This document shows, in pieces, positions 16,978-25,062 of a DNA stretch of 64,000 bases. The stretch is taken from the NCBI RefSeq assembly GCF_002257705.1, contig NZ_LSLK01000072.1, forward strand, positions 62,001 through 126,000. Direction: 5' to 3'. The notes below the pieces were generated by a model that was not told where the DNA came from, searched no databases, and saw only the letters and a program-made list of their open reading frames with translations. The position numbers and the translations under genes are program-made. Origin of the DNA: Sporomusa silvacetica DSM 10669. Its GTDB lineage: Bacteria > Bacillota > Negativicutes > Sporomusales > Sporomusaceae. Every line of letters begins with the position of its first letter. Positions within the stretch are counted from its first letter, which is position 1.

Positions 16978-17124
16978 GACAACTCCTTAGTAAAAGATCA
17001 AAGTAAAATCTATTCTACACCAAAAGCAAAAATCCTACCCCTTGCAGCTGATTTTTGATATACTCACGCAGCACAACTCATACATTGTAGAGAAATACTA
17101 CTGGTAATACCATAAATGAGACTT

Positions 17125-17241
17125 GATTCAGATGGGGTTTTAACCCCACCTGAATCTTAGTCGAATTATCCAGGGACTTAGCCGTTCTTTACTCCCGCCT
17201 ACAGAGGACGGGAGTATTAGAACGGGTTAGTCATCGGATAA
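17125..17241 (+). promoter_or_regulatory. Highly structured leader: two consecutive hairpins before the tandem P-loop ATPase gene
   Basis: Hairpin A (17125-17156) has 15-base arms with one mismatch and a two-base loop. Structure B (17166-17241) is an extended rod: TTATCC pairs with GGATAA, then 12 of 14 pairs between 17175-17188 and 17219-17232, then ACTCCCG with CGGGAGT, then CCT with AGG around an ACAG loop. Neither is followed by a T-run. B ends 6 bases before the GGGAGG ribosome site. I match it to no known riboswitch class. It could be a cis-regulatory RNA, a processing site or a palindromic repeat. Confidence 0.5.
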
Positions 17242-17259
17242 ACTAAAGGGAGGATAAAA

Positions 17260-18357
17260 ATGGCTGAAGGAAAAATCAGACACCTGTTCCCTGGCGGCAA
17301 TACTCCCCAAGGCTTTTTCTCTTATTATGATTATGTAATACCTACTGATGCAACACGAATTTTCTTACTAAAAGGTGGGCCTGGTGTCGGTAAATCCACT
17401 TTCATGAAAAAGATTGGGCAGACACTTGTCGAACATGGTTATGATATCGAACATCACCATTGTGCCAGTGATCCTAATTCCCTTGACGGATTGGCCATAC
17501 CAGCGCTTAGAGTTGCCTTAATTGATGGCACCGCGCCCCATATTGTCGACCCTAAACATCCTGGCTGTGTTGATGAAATTCTCAACCTTGGCGAATATTG
17601 GAACGAAACTAAGCTGATTCATAACAAAACTGAAATAATAGCCTATACCAAAGAAATTAACAGGCGCTTTCAGCGCGCTTATCGTATGCTAAAAGGTGCC
17701 AAGACAGTCTATGACGATTGGGAAGCCGCCAACTGTGAAGCCATGAATTATAATCTAGCTAACCAAAAAACTACAAGTATTATAGAATCAATTTTTAGTA
17801 ACATAACCACTGTTGGTTACGGCAAAAAACGGAAACTCTTTGCTTCAGCCATTACGTCTATTGGCCCGGTAAATTATATTGATTCAATCAGTGCTGGCTT
17901 CGCAAAACGTTATATTATCACCGGCTTGCCTGGTACAGGTAAAGCAACCTTGCTGGCTAAGGTTGCCGATACAGCCATAGCCAAGGGGTTGGATATTGAA
18001 GCCTTTTTCTGCCCGCTTGACCCGATCAAACTAGAACACATCCTTATTCCCGCCTTGGCTACAGCCCTCATAACCTCAACCCCGCCGCATAATCAAAGTT
18101 TTAACAACGCTACCGCTGTTATTGACATGAATGATTGCCTTGATACAGACATCACCTTACGGTTAGAGCCGGTAACCGATTATGACCGCAAGACTTTCTG
18201 GGAGCTTTTTGGCAAAGCAGGTGCTTATATCCATGAAGCTAAGAAGCTGCATGATGAACTTGAGACTTACTATATACCCAATATTAATTTTGACGGCGTC
18301 GATGTGCTCAGAGTAAAAACGTTAGCACGCATATCCGGTTATGCAGCCCAGCAGTGA
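17260..18357 (+). CDS. Tandem P-loop ATPase (PRK06851-type), function unknown
   Basis: A 365-residue cytoplasmic protein containing two P-loop NTPase modules: Walker A LLKGGPGVGKSTFMKKIG near residue 42 and a second, TGLPGTGKATLLAKVAD, near residue 225. Each is followed by a matching segment (HHCASDPNSLDGLAIPAL and FFCPLDPIKLEHILIPAL), showing an internal duplication. The second loop has Ala in place of the usual Ser/Thr after GK, so it may bind nucleotide without normal magnesium coordination. The family is widespread in spore-forming Firmicutes with no established role that I know of. Strong ribosome site (GGGAGG); the long structured leader is unusual. Confidence 0.85.
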   Translation: MAEGKIRHLFPGGNTPQGFFSYYDYVIPTDATRIFLLKGGPGVGKSTFMKKIGQTLVEHGYDIEHHHCASDPNSLDGLAIPALRVALIDGTAPHIVDPKHPGCVDEILNLGEYWNETKLIHNKTEIIAYTKEINRRFQRAYRMLKGAKTVYDDWEAANCEAMNYNLANQKTTSIIESIFSNITTVGYGKKRKLFASAITSIGPVNYIDSISAGFAKRYIITGLPGTGKATLLAKVADTAIAKGLDIEAFFCPLDPIKLEHILIPALATALITSTPPHNQSFNNATAVIDMNDCLDTDITLRLEPVTDYDRKTFWELFGKAGAYIHEAKKLHDELETYYIPNINFDGVDVLRVKTLARISGYAAQQ

Positions 18358-18419
18358 ACTCGTTTCAGCAAAGCTGAACCCTGCCGCCTAAAGCGGCGGG
18401 AGTCACAATATTTCTCAAC

Positions 18420-20045
18420 TTAGGTCCTTAGCAATCCTAGCCGCGTTAATAGCTGCGATAATTTGGCGCCCAAGAAGGGTATTCTGCTAATATCACGATC
18501 TGTCAATCCACCAAGCAGTAGTAGAACAGCGCCATAAATAACGGCCGCTAAACACATAACCCCAAATGTCGCAATAGCATCACTAACTCCGCCTGCTACC
18601 ATGAATTGATAGATAACATCAATACTTGCCCCCATAACACTGGCTGCAAGGACACATTTCCACAGGCCCTGCCAATCCATGCGCAAACCTGTGTATTTGG
18701 CAACAAAATATAAATTTAGTAACGCAGCAACGCCAATATCGGCATTAGTCGCCCAGCCAGACCCTTGTATCCCCAGACTGGGCATAGCCGTCAGATTCCA
18801 ATTTAACAAAACTTTGACAGCAGCCGCAATGCCCATATTGAGTACTGGCAATACAGTATAACCCATCCCCTGTAAAACCCCGGTGGTTACCTGATGAATA
18901 CCTAACAGGTATACACCAAAAGAAAGTACTTTTACAACCTCCCCCGCCTGGGGCGCATGGTATATAAAGGCAGCAATCGGGGTTCCCAGCACCCACAGCC
19001 CCGCAACAGCAGGAATTGTCACAATATTGCCAAGCCGCATAGCGGAAGCCGCCCGTTCACGAATTTGCCCGATATTTCCCATTGCCTTGGCCTCTGACAC
19101 AGCAGGCACAATGCTGGTCGCCAGTGCTGCCGTAATAACGGTCGCAAGATTAACTAGCGGCACCCCCATACCTGTCAAATAACCATATAATTCAGTAGCT
19201 CGCTCGACAGTATACCCCGCAACTTCCAGCCGGACAGGAACAATCAACAGATCTAAATTAGCCACCATCGGCAGCATAATACTGGCTAATGAGACTGGCA
19301 ATGCCAGGACTACAATACGCCGCACAATACTACCTGCCGCTTCCTGCTCTCGCTTTATTGGTTCTGTATGAACTCCTTGCTTACATTTGCGCTGTAGCCG
19401 CCAGTAGTAATAAAGTAATACACACAGTCCGGCTGCCGCTCCGGCTCCAGCGCCCATACTTGCACCACCAGCAGCATATTCTATACCTTTGGGAAGCAGC
19501 CAAATAGCAAATAGCAGCATGGCTCCCACGCGAAATAGCTGTTCTACAATTTGGGACACAGCAGTGGGTGTCATATTTTGCCAGCCCTGAAGATAACCAC
19601 GAAAACTAGAGAGTAATGTAACTAAAAAAACGGCTGGTGCTAGCGCCAGTAATGCATAATAGGCCCGCGGGTCACGAATAACTCGATAGTCAATCAACCA
19701 ACTGGCACCAAAGTAAACCAGCGTACTTAAAGCAAGGCCTGTCACTATAAGAATAGACAGCGACAGATAAAAAACCCGGTTAGCTCCCCGGTAATCTTGA
19801 AAAGCAACCTTTTCGGCGGTAATAATAGAAATAGCCACCGGAATACCGGCAGATGACAGACTAAGCGCCAATAGATAGATGGGAAAGGCCATTTGATAGA
19901 GGCCGATTCCTTCTCCGCCCAACACGCGCGACAGAATGATCCAGTTGAGCGAGCCAATAACTTTCACGACAATACCAGCAACTGTCAACACAAGAGTTCC
20001 TTGAAGAAGACGGTTAGGCTTACGTTTTTTTTCCTGTTGCTTCAT
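18420..20045 (-). CDS. spoVB: Stage V sporulation protein B-like lipid flippase (MOP superfamily)
   Basis: A 541-residue polytopic membrane protein with about 14 transmembrane helices, of the SpoVB/MurJ-related polysaccharide flippase group. The N-terminal stretch after a basic KKRKPNRLLQ tail (GTLVLTVAGIVVKVIGSLNW, ILSRVLGGEGIGLYQMAFPIY) is characteristic of SpoVB, required for spore cortex formation in Bacillus. No neighbour here is a sporulation gene, so an alternative role in envelope polysaccharide export is possible. Convergent with the ATPase gene on the left. Confidence 0.88.
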   Translation of the reverse strand: MKQQEKKRKPNRLLQGTLVLTVAGIVVKVIGSLNWIILSRVLGGEGIGLYQMAFPIYLLALSLSSAGIPVAISIITAEKVAFQDYRGANRVFYLSLSILIVTGLALSTLVYFGASWLIDYRVIRDPRAYYALLALAPAVFLVTLLSSFRGYLQGWQNMTPTAVSQIVEQLFRVGAMLLFAIWLLPKGIEYAAGGASMGAGAGAAAGLCVLLYYYWRLQRKCKQGVHTEPIKREQEAAGSIVRRIVVLALPVSLASIMLPMVANLDLLIVPVRLEVAGYTVERATELYGYLTGMGVPLVNLATVITAALATSIVPAVSEAKAMGNIGQIRERAASAMRLGNIVTIPAVAGLWVLGTPIAAFIYHAPQAGEVVKVLSFGVYLLGIHQVTTGVLQGMGYTVLPVLNMGIAAAVKVLLNWNLTAMPSLGIQGSGWATNADIGVAALLNLYFVAKYTGLRMDWQGLWKCVLAASVMGASIDVIYQFMVAGGVSDAIATFGVMCLAAVIYGAVLLLLGGLTDRDISRIPFLGAKLSQLLTRLGLLRT

Positions 20046-20093
20046 ATCCTGAGCTATTCATCCCTTCCCCAAAATCGGTCTCCGGTCATTATA

Positions 20094-20732
20094 CTAATTT
20101 TGGCCAGACTGTGTCCTGTTCTTCCAAAAGTAGTATCCTGCAAAAGCTATAAGCAAAATTGCAACTATCAGACTAGCCTCATGACCCATCGTATTTAACT
20201 CGCGCCAATTTTCACCCAACATTTGGCCGGTGTAAATTAAAGCCACTGTCCACGGAAGGGAACCCAACACGGTATAAAGTATAAATTTACCTAGATTCAC
20301 TTTGGCAAACCCGGCAGGCAGCGAAATAAAGGTACGGACAATGGGTAACAATCGGCTGAAAAAAGTTGCCTTCAGTCCATAGCGGTCAAACCACCGTTGC
20401 GCAGTATCAAGATGTTTTTTAGACAAAAACATATATTTCCCGTACTTTGTAACAAAAGGTTGTCCACCGTAAAATCCAATCAAATAAGCAACAATCGAGC
20501 CTAGTAATCCTCCTGACACCCCAGCAATAACACTCATAGTAAAATCCAGCTTGCCACGATATACCAGATACCCTGCAAAACCAAAAACAAGTTCACTAGG
20601 GACAGGTATGCATGCACTCTCCAGCGCCATCCCGATAAAAATTCCGGTATAACCCCAAAGAGTAATATAATCGATTACAATTTGAAAAACCTGTTCCGCG
20701 ACAATCGCCTCCTTCGCTTCATATTCTACCAT
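20094..20732 (-). CDS. DedA family membrane protein
   Basis: A 212-residue membrane protein of the DedA/VTT family, implicated in undecaprenyl-phosphate or phospholipid recycling and membrane-potential homeostasis. Characteristic motifs: FIGMALESACIPVPSELVFG, GSIVAYLIGFYGGQPFV, FSRLLPIVRTFISLPAGFAK and a final hydrophobic helix followed by KNRTQ. The only in-frame ATG near the start has no clear ribosome site; an AAGGAGG lies a few codons inside the frame (MVEYEAKEAIV), so translation could start slightly downstream at a non-ATG codon. Confidence 0.88.
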   Translation of the reverse strand: MVEYEAKEAIVAEQVFQIVIDYITLWGYTGIFIGMALESACIPVPSELVFGFAGYLVYRGKLDFTMSVIAGVSGGLLGSIVAYLIGFYGGQPFVTKYGKYMFLSKKHLDTAQRWFDRYGLKATFFSRLLPIVRTFISLPAGFAKVNLGKFILYTVLGSLPWTVALIYTGQMLGENWRELNTMGHEASLIVAILLIAFAGYYFWKNRTQSGQN

Positions 20733-20791
20733 GATTTAGTAGTAAACTGCAAAAACCGCTATTCAAAAAAGAACAGCGGTTTACCTCTGGT

Positions 20792-20819
20792 TTGTATTAC
20801 TAATAAAATGTGGTAATAT
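20792..20819 (+). promoter_or_regulatory. Candidate promoter of the SGNH esterase gene
   Basis: TTGTAT (20792-20797), a 16-base spacer and TAATAT (20814-20819) lie about 50 bases before the TTG start. The match is moderate, with one mismatch from consensus in -35 and one in -10. Confidence 0.45.
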
Positions 20820-20871
20820 ATATTTATATTTCTACTCTATAAATACTATTAGGATTCGGCAGGTGTAAACG

Positions 20872-22488
20872 TTGAAACGAATTTTTATTATTGTGGCTCT
20901 AACCATTTCCATGCTTTACATATTAGAGATCTCTGAAGCTGTGGGCCTCAATAGTTTTAAACCACAGCTAGAAATTAATCATATGTCCAATGAATATATT
21001 CTACAATGGCAACGATTACCTTATTTTGCTTATTATGAGGTAGAAGCTTTGAGTATTCCTCCTGCCAACGATGCTAAGCAAGCCACTGATACAGAGCTAA
21101 TTGCCAGTTATCGCACTTGGAATAATCAAATGCCTATTGACGAAAATTTTCCTTTTCGCACCTACTGGCGCGTATCGGCCCAAACTCTGTTTCATCAACC
21201 GCTGGGCAAATACTCTGACTACATTAACTTAACACAATCCATTGGCGGAATGGCCGCCGACTTTGACAAGGTAAAGCCGGAGCCCACTTCCTTTTACCCT
21301 GCCAGTGCCCCGGCTTCTATCCGGCCAATGCTAACTTGGACGGTAGTACCAGGCGCGGTATACTATGAGCTCGAGTTCTTAACAGAACCACCGGAAAATC
21401 CCAACGATGTTTTTTCATCTGACAAGCAGGTTCTCTTAACCCGCGATGTGTTCACCAATGGCTATAATGCTGATTTGTCCTGGTATGAAGGCAACCGTAT
21501 CTTCTGGCGAGTCCGCGCACTAAATAATCACGGCAACCCTCTAGGCGTTTTTTCTGATGCCACTGAACTTTACTTTAATCGCGATATTATCCCGGTCACC
21601 AGACCGCTGATCAATGAGCACAAGCCAGACAATCTGCCTACACCACTCTATCCCGCCTATTCCTGGATACCCGTATTGGGAGCTTTAAGCCATGAAGTTG
21701 AGCTTACTCGTCAACCACCAGAAAACCCTGGTGGCATTGAACCCTCCCAATATCGTATTTGGAGTCAAACAGTCACCGGCTTAAATGATTGTTATGACGA
21801 TCAGCCTCGTATTATTCCTGGAAAATACTATTGGCGGGTACGTGGCATTGATGCCGCTGGCAATCCGGTCGGCGGCTATTCGGACGCCGCTGAATTTAAC
21901 GTTGACTTGAGCCGTGGTCACTATGCGGCCACCTTTGGTGACAGTATCACCCACGGCGGTGGTGCTATCTCCTATTCACCTGACGATTTTGATTACAGTT
22001 ATCAAACCTATCTTAATTTTCCAGCTGTCAATCTTGGTAAAAGCGGTGATACTACGGCAGCTATGTTAGCCAGATTTGATCAAGATGTACTACCCTACAA
22101 ACCGAAATATCTACTTATTCTCGGTGGTACCAACAGCCTGCGTGGCGGTGTGCCTGCTACCCAAGTCATTACTGAGCTTACAGGGATTCGTGACAAATGC
22201 CTGACAAATGGCATTCGGCCTATCTTTTTAACCTTACCGCCAATCAACCCGGATGCAATTAATGATGTCTTCCATGAAGAAACAGTTGTCAATTGGCGGG
22301 AAGAGTTTGATGCTGTCAATCAATTTATCCGGCAACAGCGTTACTTTATTGACCTTGAACCTCACTTTCTTGACAGTTCCCGGGAGCTTCCGGATCATTT
22401 GGCTATTGACGGCTTACACCCGGACATTGAAGGCAAAAAACTCACAGCACAAATTATAAATGCTCATTGGTCAAGGGTTGTTCGTTAG
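20872..22488 (+). CDS. Secreted SGNH/GDSL esterase with three FN3-like N-terminal repeats
   Basis: A 538-residue protein starting at TTG (ribosome site GGCAGGTG 6 bases before). It has a signal peptide or anchor (about 22 residues, hydrophobic IFIIVALTISMLYIL). Three repeats of about 110 residues follow, each ending in a related motif: YWRVSAQTLFHQPLGKYSD, FWRVRALNNHGNPLGVFSD and YWRVRGIDAAGNPVGGYSD, which look like fibronectin-III-type beta-sandwiches. The C-terminal 185 residues are an SGNH hydrolase with FGDSITHGG (catalytic Ser), GGTNSLRGG (Asn) and DGLHPD (Asp/His). Substrate unknown; probably acts on cell-surface or environmental glycan esters. Its last 35 bases overlap the end of convergent tyrA. 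Confidence 0.85.
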   Translation: MKRIFIIVALTISMLYILEISEAVGLNSFKPQLEINHMSNEYILQWQRLPYFAYYEVEALSIPPANDAKQATDTELIASYRTWNNQMPIDENFPFRTYWRVSAQTLFHQPLGKYSDYINLTQSIGGMAADFDKVKPEPTSFYPASAPASIRPMLTWTVVPGAVYYELEFLTEPPENPNDVFSSDKQVLLTRDVFTNGYNADLSWYEGNRIFWRVRALNNHGNPLGVFSDATELYFNRDIIPVTRPLINEHKPDNLPTPLYPAYSWIPVLGALSHEVELTRQPPENPGGIEPSQYRIWSQTVTGLNDCYDDQPRIIPGKYYWRVRGIDAAGNPVGGYSDAAEFNVDLSRGHYAATFGDSITHGGGAISYSPDDFDYSYQTYLNFPAVNLGKSGDTTAAMLARFDQDVLPYKPKYLLILGGTNSLRGGVPATQVITELTGIRDKCLTNGIRPIFLTLPPINPDAINDVFHEETVVNWREEFDAVNQFIRQQRYFIDLEPHFLDSSRELPDHLAIDGLHPDIEGKKLTAQIINAHWSRVVR

Positions 22489-23365
22489 CAGCCTGTTCCA
22501 ATAGTAATAACTCATCGCGCCGCTGTTTCGCATTAGAAAAAAATTTATGAATACTATCTCTGTCGCCTTGACGAACCGCCGCCGCAACTTGGCTGACAAT
22601 TTGACTAAATTTATCTAGACTGTCGGCAATTGGTCCAGCATTTGTCATGCAAATATCAGCCCACATATCAGCATTGGAAGAAGCAATCCGTGTTGTATCC
22701 CGAAAACCGCCGCCTGCCAGTTTGATACTGTTTTCCTGGTCTTGCAAATACGTAAGCAGGTTTACCAGCGCGGCAGCGCCAATATGTGGTACATGACTGA
22801 TTAAAGCAGTACACCAATCATGCTCGGCAGCATTCATTTCCGTGACTCTGGCCCCTGTCCAGTTAATCACCTGACGTACTGCTTCTACAGCTGCAGCGTC
22901 CCCATCCCTTGTAGGAGTAAGTATATACCACTTATCGTAAAAAAGTGTGCCAACTGCAGCTTCAATGCCACTTTTTTCACGCCCGGCCATGGGATGACCG
23001 GGAACATAATGAACACCTCTCGGTAATGCTGCCGCGATTTCTTGAATTAGATAGGTTTTAGTACTACCTGTGTCTGTCAAAATTGCGCCTTGTTTTAAAT
23101 GGGGCGCTATTTCTTTTATGAGTGTCGCTATTTGCAGCACAGGCGTACACACAAAAATCATATCAGCACTCATTATACCGGTTTTATAATCAGCAGTAAT
23201 CCGGTCAGCAGCGCCGCATTGTTTGGCTTTGAGCATTGACAATTCGTTCGTGTCAATGCCCGTAACTTCAACCTTCTCCCCTTGGGAGGCTTTGATAGCC
23301 AAACCGAGCGAACCGCCAATTAGCCCCATACCGATGATGGCAATCCGCTTAATTGCTGGCTTCAT
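22454..23365 (-). CDS. tyrA: Prephenate dehydrogenase TyrA
   Basis: Catalyses NAD(P)-dependent oxidative decarboxylation of prephenate to 4-hydroxyphenylpyruvate in tyrosine synthesis. The 303-residue protein has the Rossmann motif IIGMGLIGGSLGLAIKAS at the N-terminus, TDTGSTKTYLI, the catalytic His region YVPGHPMAGREKSG, and the helical dimerisation domain with SHVPHIGAAALVN and GGGFRDTTRIASS. It lacks a chorismate mutase or ACT domain, so any feedback control must lie elsewhere. The start overlaps the stop of aroF by 4 bases (ATGA), so the two are translationally coupled and share the T-box leader. Confidence 0.95.
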   Translation of the reverse strand: MKPAIKRIAIIGMGLIGGSLGLAIKASQGEKVEVTGIDTNELSMLKAKQCGAADRITADYKTGIMSADMIFVCTPVLQIATLIKEIAPHLKQGAILTDTGSTKTYLIQEIAAALPRGVHYVPGHPMAGREKSGIEAAVGTLFYDKWYILTPTRDGDAAAVEAVRQVINWTGARVTEMNAAEHDWCTALISHVPHIGAAALVNLLTYLQDQENSIKLAGGGFRDTTRIASSNADMWADICMTNAGPIADSLDKFSQIVSQVAAAVRQGDRDSIHKFFSNAKQRRDELLLLEQAANEQPLTNEHL

Positions 23366-24378
23366 GCCATTTTCCTGCCAACTGCCGCAGCAATAATGCC
23401 CACTTCATTCATCAGAGCTTGGAAGTTAGCAGGAGTCAACGACTGACTGCCATCAGACAAGGCTTCTGCCGGGTTAGGATGAACCTCAATCATTAAACCG
23501 TCAGCTCCGCTTGCCACGGCTGCTTTAGCCATGGGTCTAACCAGTTTCCACACGCCGGTACCATGACTGGGATCGACAATCACCGGCAGATGACTCAAGT
23601 CTTTAAGTGCTGCTACCGCGCTCAAATCCAACGTGTTGCGGGTATAATCCTCGAATGTCCGGATACCGCGTTCGCAAAACATAACATTAAAATTGCCTTC
23701 ACTCAATATATACTCGGCAGCATGCAACCACTCATTGATGGTTGCCGCCATCCCACGCTTTAACAGGACTGGCATACCGCTTTTACCTACTGCCTTTAGC
23801 AGTTGAAAGTTTTGCATATTGCGGGCACCGATTTGTAATACATCGGCATAAGCACTTACTACCGATACAGATTGGATATCGACAACCTCAGTTACTACTT
23901 TTAGCCCAGTCACCTCCCGGGCTTCGGCCAACATTTTTAGCCCCTTTTCCTCAAGACCCTGAAAAGAGTATGGTGAAGTCCGCGGCTTGTAGGCTCCTCC
24001 TCGCAAAAACTGAGCACCAGCTTCTTTAACAATTTTTGCTGATTCCAGCAGCTGCTCTCTGCTTTCCACTGCACAAGGACCTGCCATCACTACCAAATTA
24101 GTACCGCCAACAAGTACCCCGCCAATATTAATCACTGTGTCTTCGCTCTTAACCTCCCGGCTGACCAGCTTATAACCAGCAGTAACAGATATCGCCTTCT
24201 CTACACCAGCCATAGCCTCCAAAGGTAGTTGAGCCATTAATTTTTTTTCACCAATCAGACCAATAATTGTACGTAATTTTCCCTCGGACAAATGTACTCT
24301 TAATCCAGCGCCCGTTACCCGGGTAACCACGCTGTCAATCTCCTTTTGAGTAGCTGCTGGGCTCATTACAATAATCAT
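23362..24378 (-). CDS. aroF: 3-deoxy-7-phosphoheptulonate synthase (DAHP synthase), T-box-controlled copy
   Basis: First enzyme of the shikimate pathway, joining phosphoenolpyruvate and erythrose 4-phosphate. The 338-residue protein is of the type I-beta form with an N-terminal ferredoxin-like regulatory domain (about residues 1-70, IIVMSPAATQKEI) fused to the catalytic barrel: MAGPCAVESREQL, LRGGAYKPRTSPYSFQG, IGARNMQNFQLL, LLKRGMAATINEW, RGIRTFEDYTRNTLDL and PVIVDPSHGTGVW. The N-terminal domain is the usual site of Tyr/Phe feedback in this type. A strong ribosome site (AGGAGG) follows the T-box terminator. A paralogue lies at 32019-33032. Confidence 0.96.
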   Translation of the reverse strand: MIIVMSPAATQKEIDSVVTRVTGAGLRVHLSEGKLRTIIGLIGEKKLMAQLPLEAMAGVEKAISVTAGYKLVSREVKSEDTVINIGGVLVGGTNLVVMAGPCAVESREQLLESAKIVKEAGAQFLRGGAYKPRTSPYSFQGLEEKGLKMLAEAREVTGLKVVTEVVDIQSVSVVSAYADVLQIGARNMQNFQLLKAVGKSGMPVLLKRGMAATINEWLHAAEYILSEGNFNVMFCERGIRTFEDYTRNTLDLSAVAALKDLSHLPVIVDPSHGTGVWKLVRPMAKAAVASGADGLMIEVHPNPAEALSDGSQSLTPANFQALMNEVGIIAAAVGRKMA

Positions 24379-24411
24379 AGTTGTCGCCTCCTAAAATTTT
24401 CGATAGAAAAT

Positions 24412-24687
24412 AAAAAAAGCCCCATCCCCTAACAGGGACGAGACTTTACTCGCGGTACCACCCTGCTTGCTTAAAATAGCAAGCCACTTTTTTCAGGTAC
24501 AGGACATTCCGATACCCTAGCCTCTGATAACGGTGGCATCCGGCGCGGTCTACTTGGTATCCGTTCAACCTGCTGCTCACAGGTGTATTTCAATAAGCAC
24601 GCCTACCGGGTCACACCAACCCCCGGCTCTCTGATAATAGCGCAGCCAATTTACTTATCCCGTTCATCGCATTTGTATATGCTGTTG
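24412..24687 (-). promoter_or_regulatory. T-box leader, probably tyrosine-specific, for aroF-tyrA
   Basis: The antiterminator core AGGGTGGTACCGCG (24464-24451, minus strand) and an intrinsic terminator with a T-run (24418-24412) are textbook T-box elements. Stem I shows AGAGAG and a GGTTGGTGTGA-type apical region, and the specifier side reads TTGAAATACACCTGTGAG, in which TAC (Tyr) followed by ACC fits the usual spacing. Uncharged tRNA-Tyr would stabilise the antiterminator and allow expression of aroF-tyrA. Reading ATA as the specifier is possible but fits the downstream genes less well. Confidence 0.9.
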
Positions 24688-24693
24688 CCAATG

Positions 24694-24722
24694 AATATAT
24701 CACACAACAAAATTTCTGTCAA
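24694..24722 (-). promoter_or_regulatory. Promoter of the T-box aroF-tyrA transcript
   Basis: TTGACA (24722-24717), a 17-base spacer and TATATT (24699-24694) on the minus strand, immediately upstream of the T-box region. Confidence 0.75.
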
Positions 24723-24731
24723 TAGCCTTAT

Positions 24732-24989
24732 TTATTCTAACGTATTTTTACTTGTTAACTGCGCTAGCGCCTGAGCCAACTGATCCGGACAAGAAGTTGC
24801 TTTAGCGCCGCATCTTATCCCTTTTAATTTATTAATAACCTCTTCGACTGTCATTCCTTCAGCCAGCCGGCTTATACCCTGTAAATTACCAGAGCAGCCT
24901 GATTGAAACTGAATTTTCTTTACGATATTGTCTTCTACCACGAACTCAATCTTTGTTGAACATACACCGCTGGGCATGTAAGTACTCAT
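24732..24989 (-). CDS. TSCPD domain-containing small protein
   Basis: An 85-residue protein matching the TIGR03905-type TSCPD family: VCSTKIEFVVEDN, SGCSGNLQGISRLAEGM and CGAKATSCPDQLAQAL. The conserved Cys residues (positions about 9, 32, 60 and 67) suggest metal or cofactor binding; the domain also occurs at the C-terminus of vitamin B12-dependent ribonucleotide reductases. Its function as a free-standing protein is unknown. It is monocistronic, between the T-box promoter and the pyrophosphatase gene. Confidence 0.85.
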   Translation of the reverse strand: MSTYMPSGVCSTKIEFVVEDNIVKKIQFQSGCSGNLQGISRLAEGMTVEEVINKLKGIRCGAKATSCPDQLAQALAQLTSKNTLE

Positions 24990-25062
24990 GTTCCGATCTT
25001 CCTTCCTACTAATGGATTATGGAAACATTATAGCATACAACCTGTGCGGTGACATTATTTTT

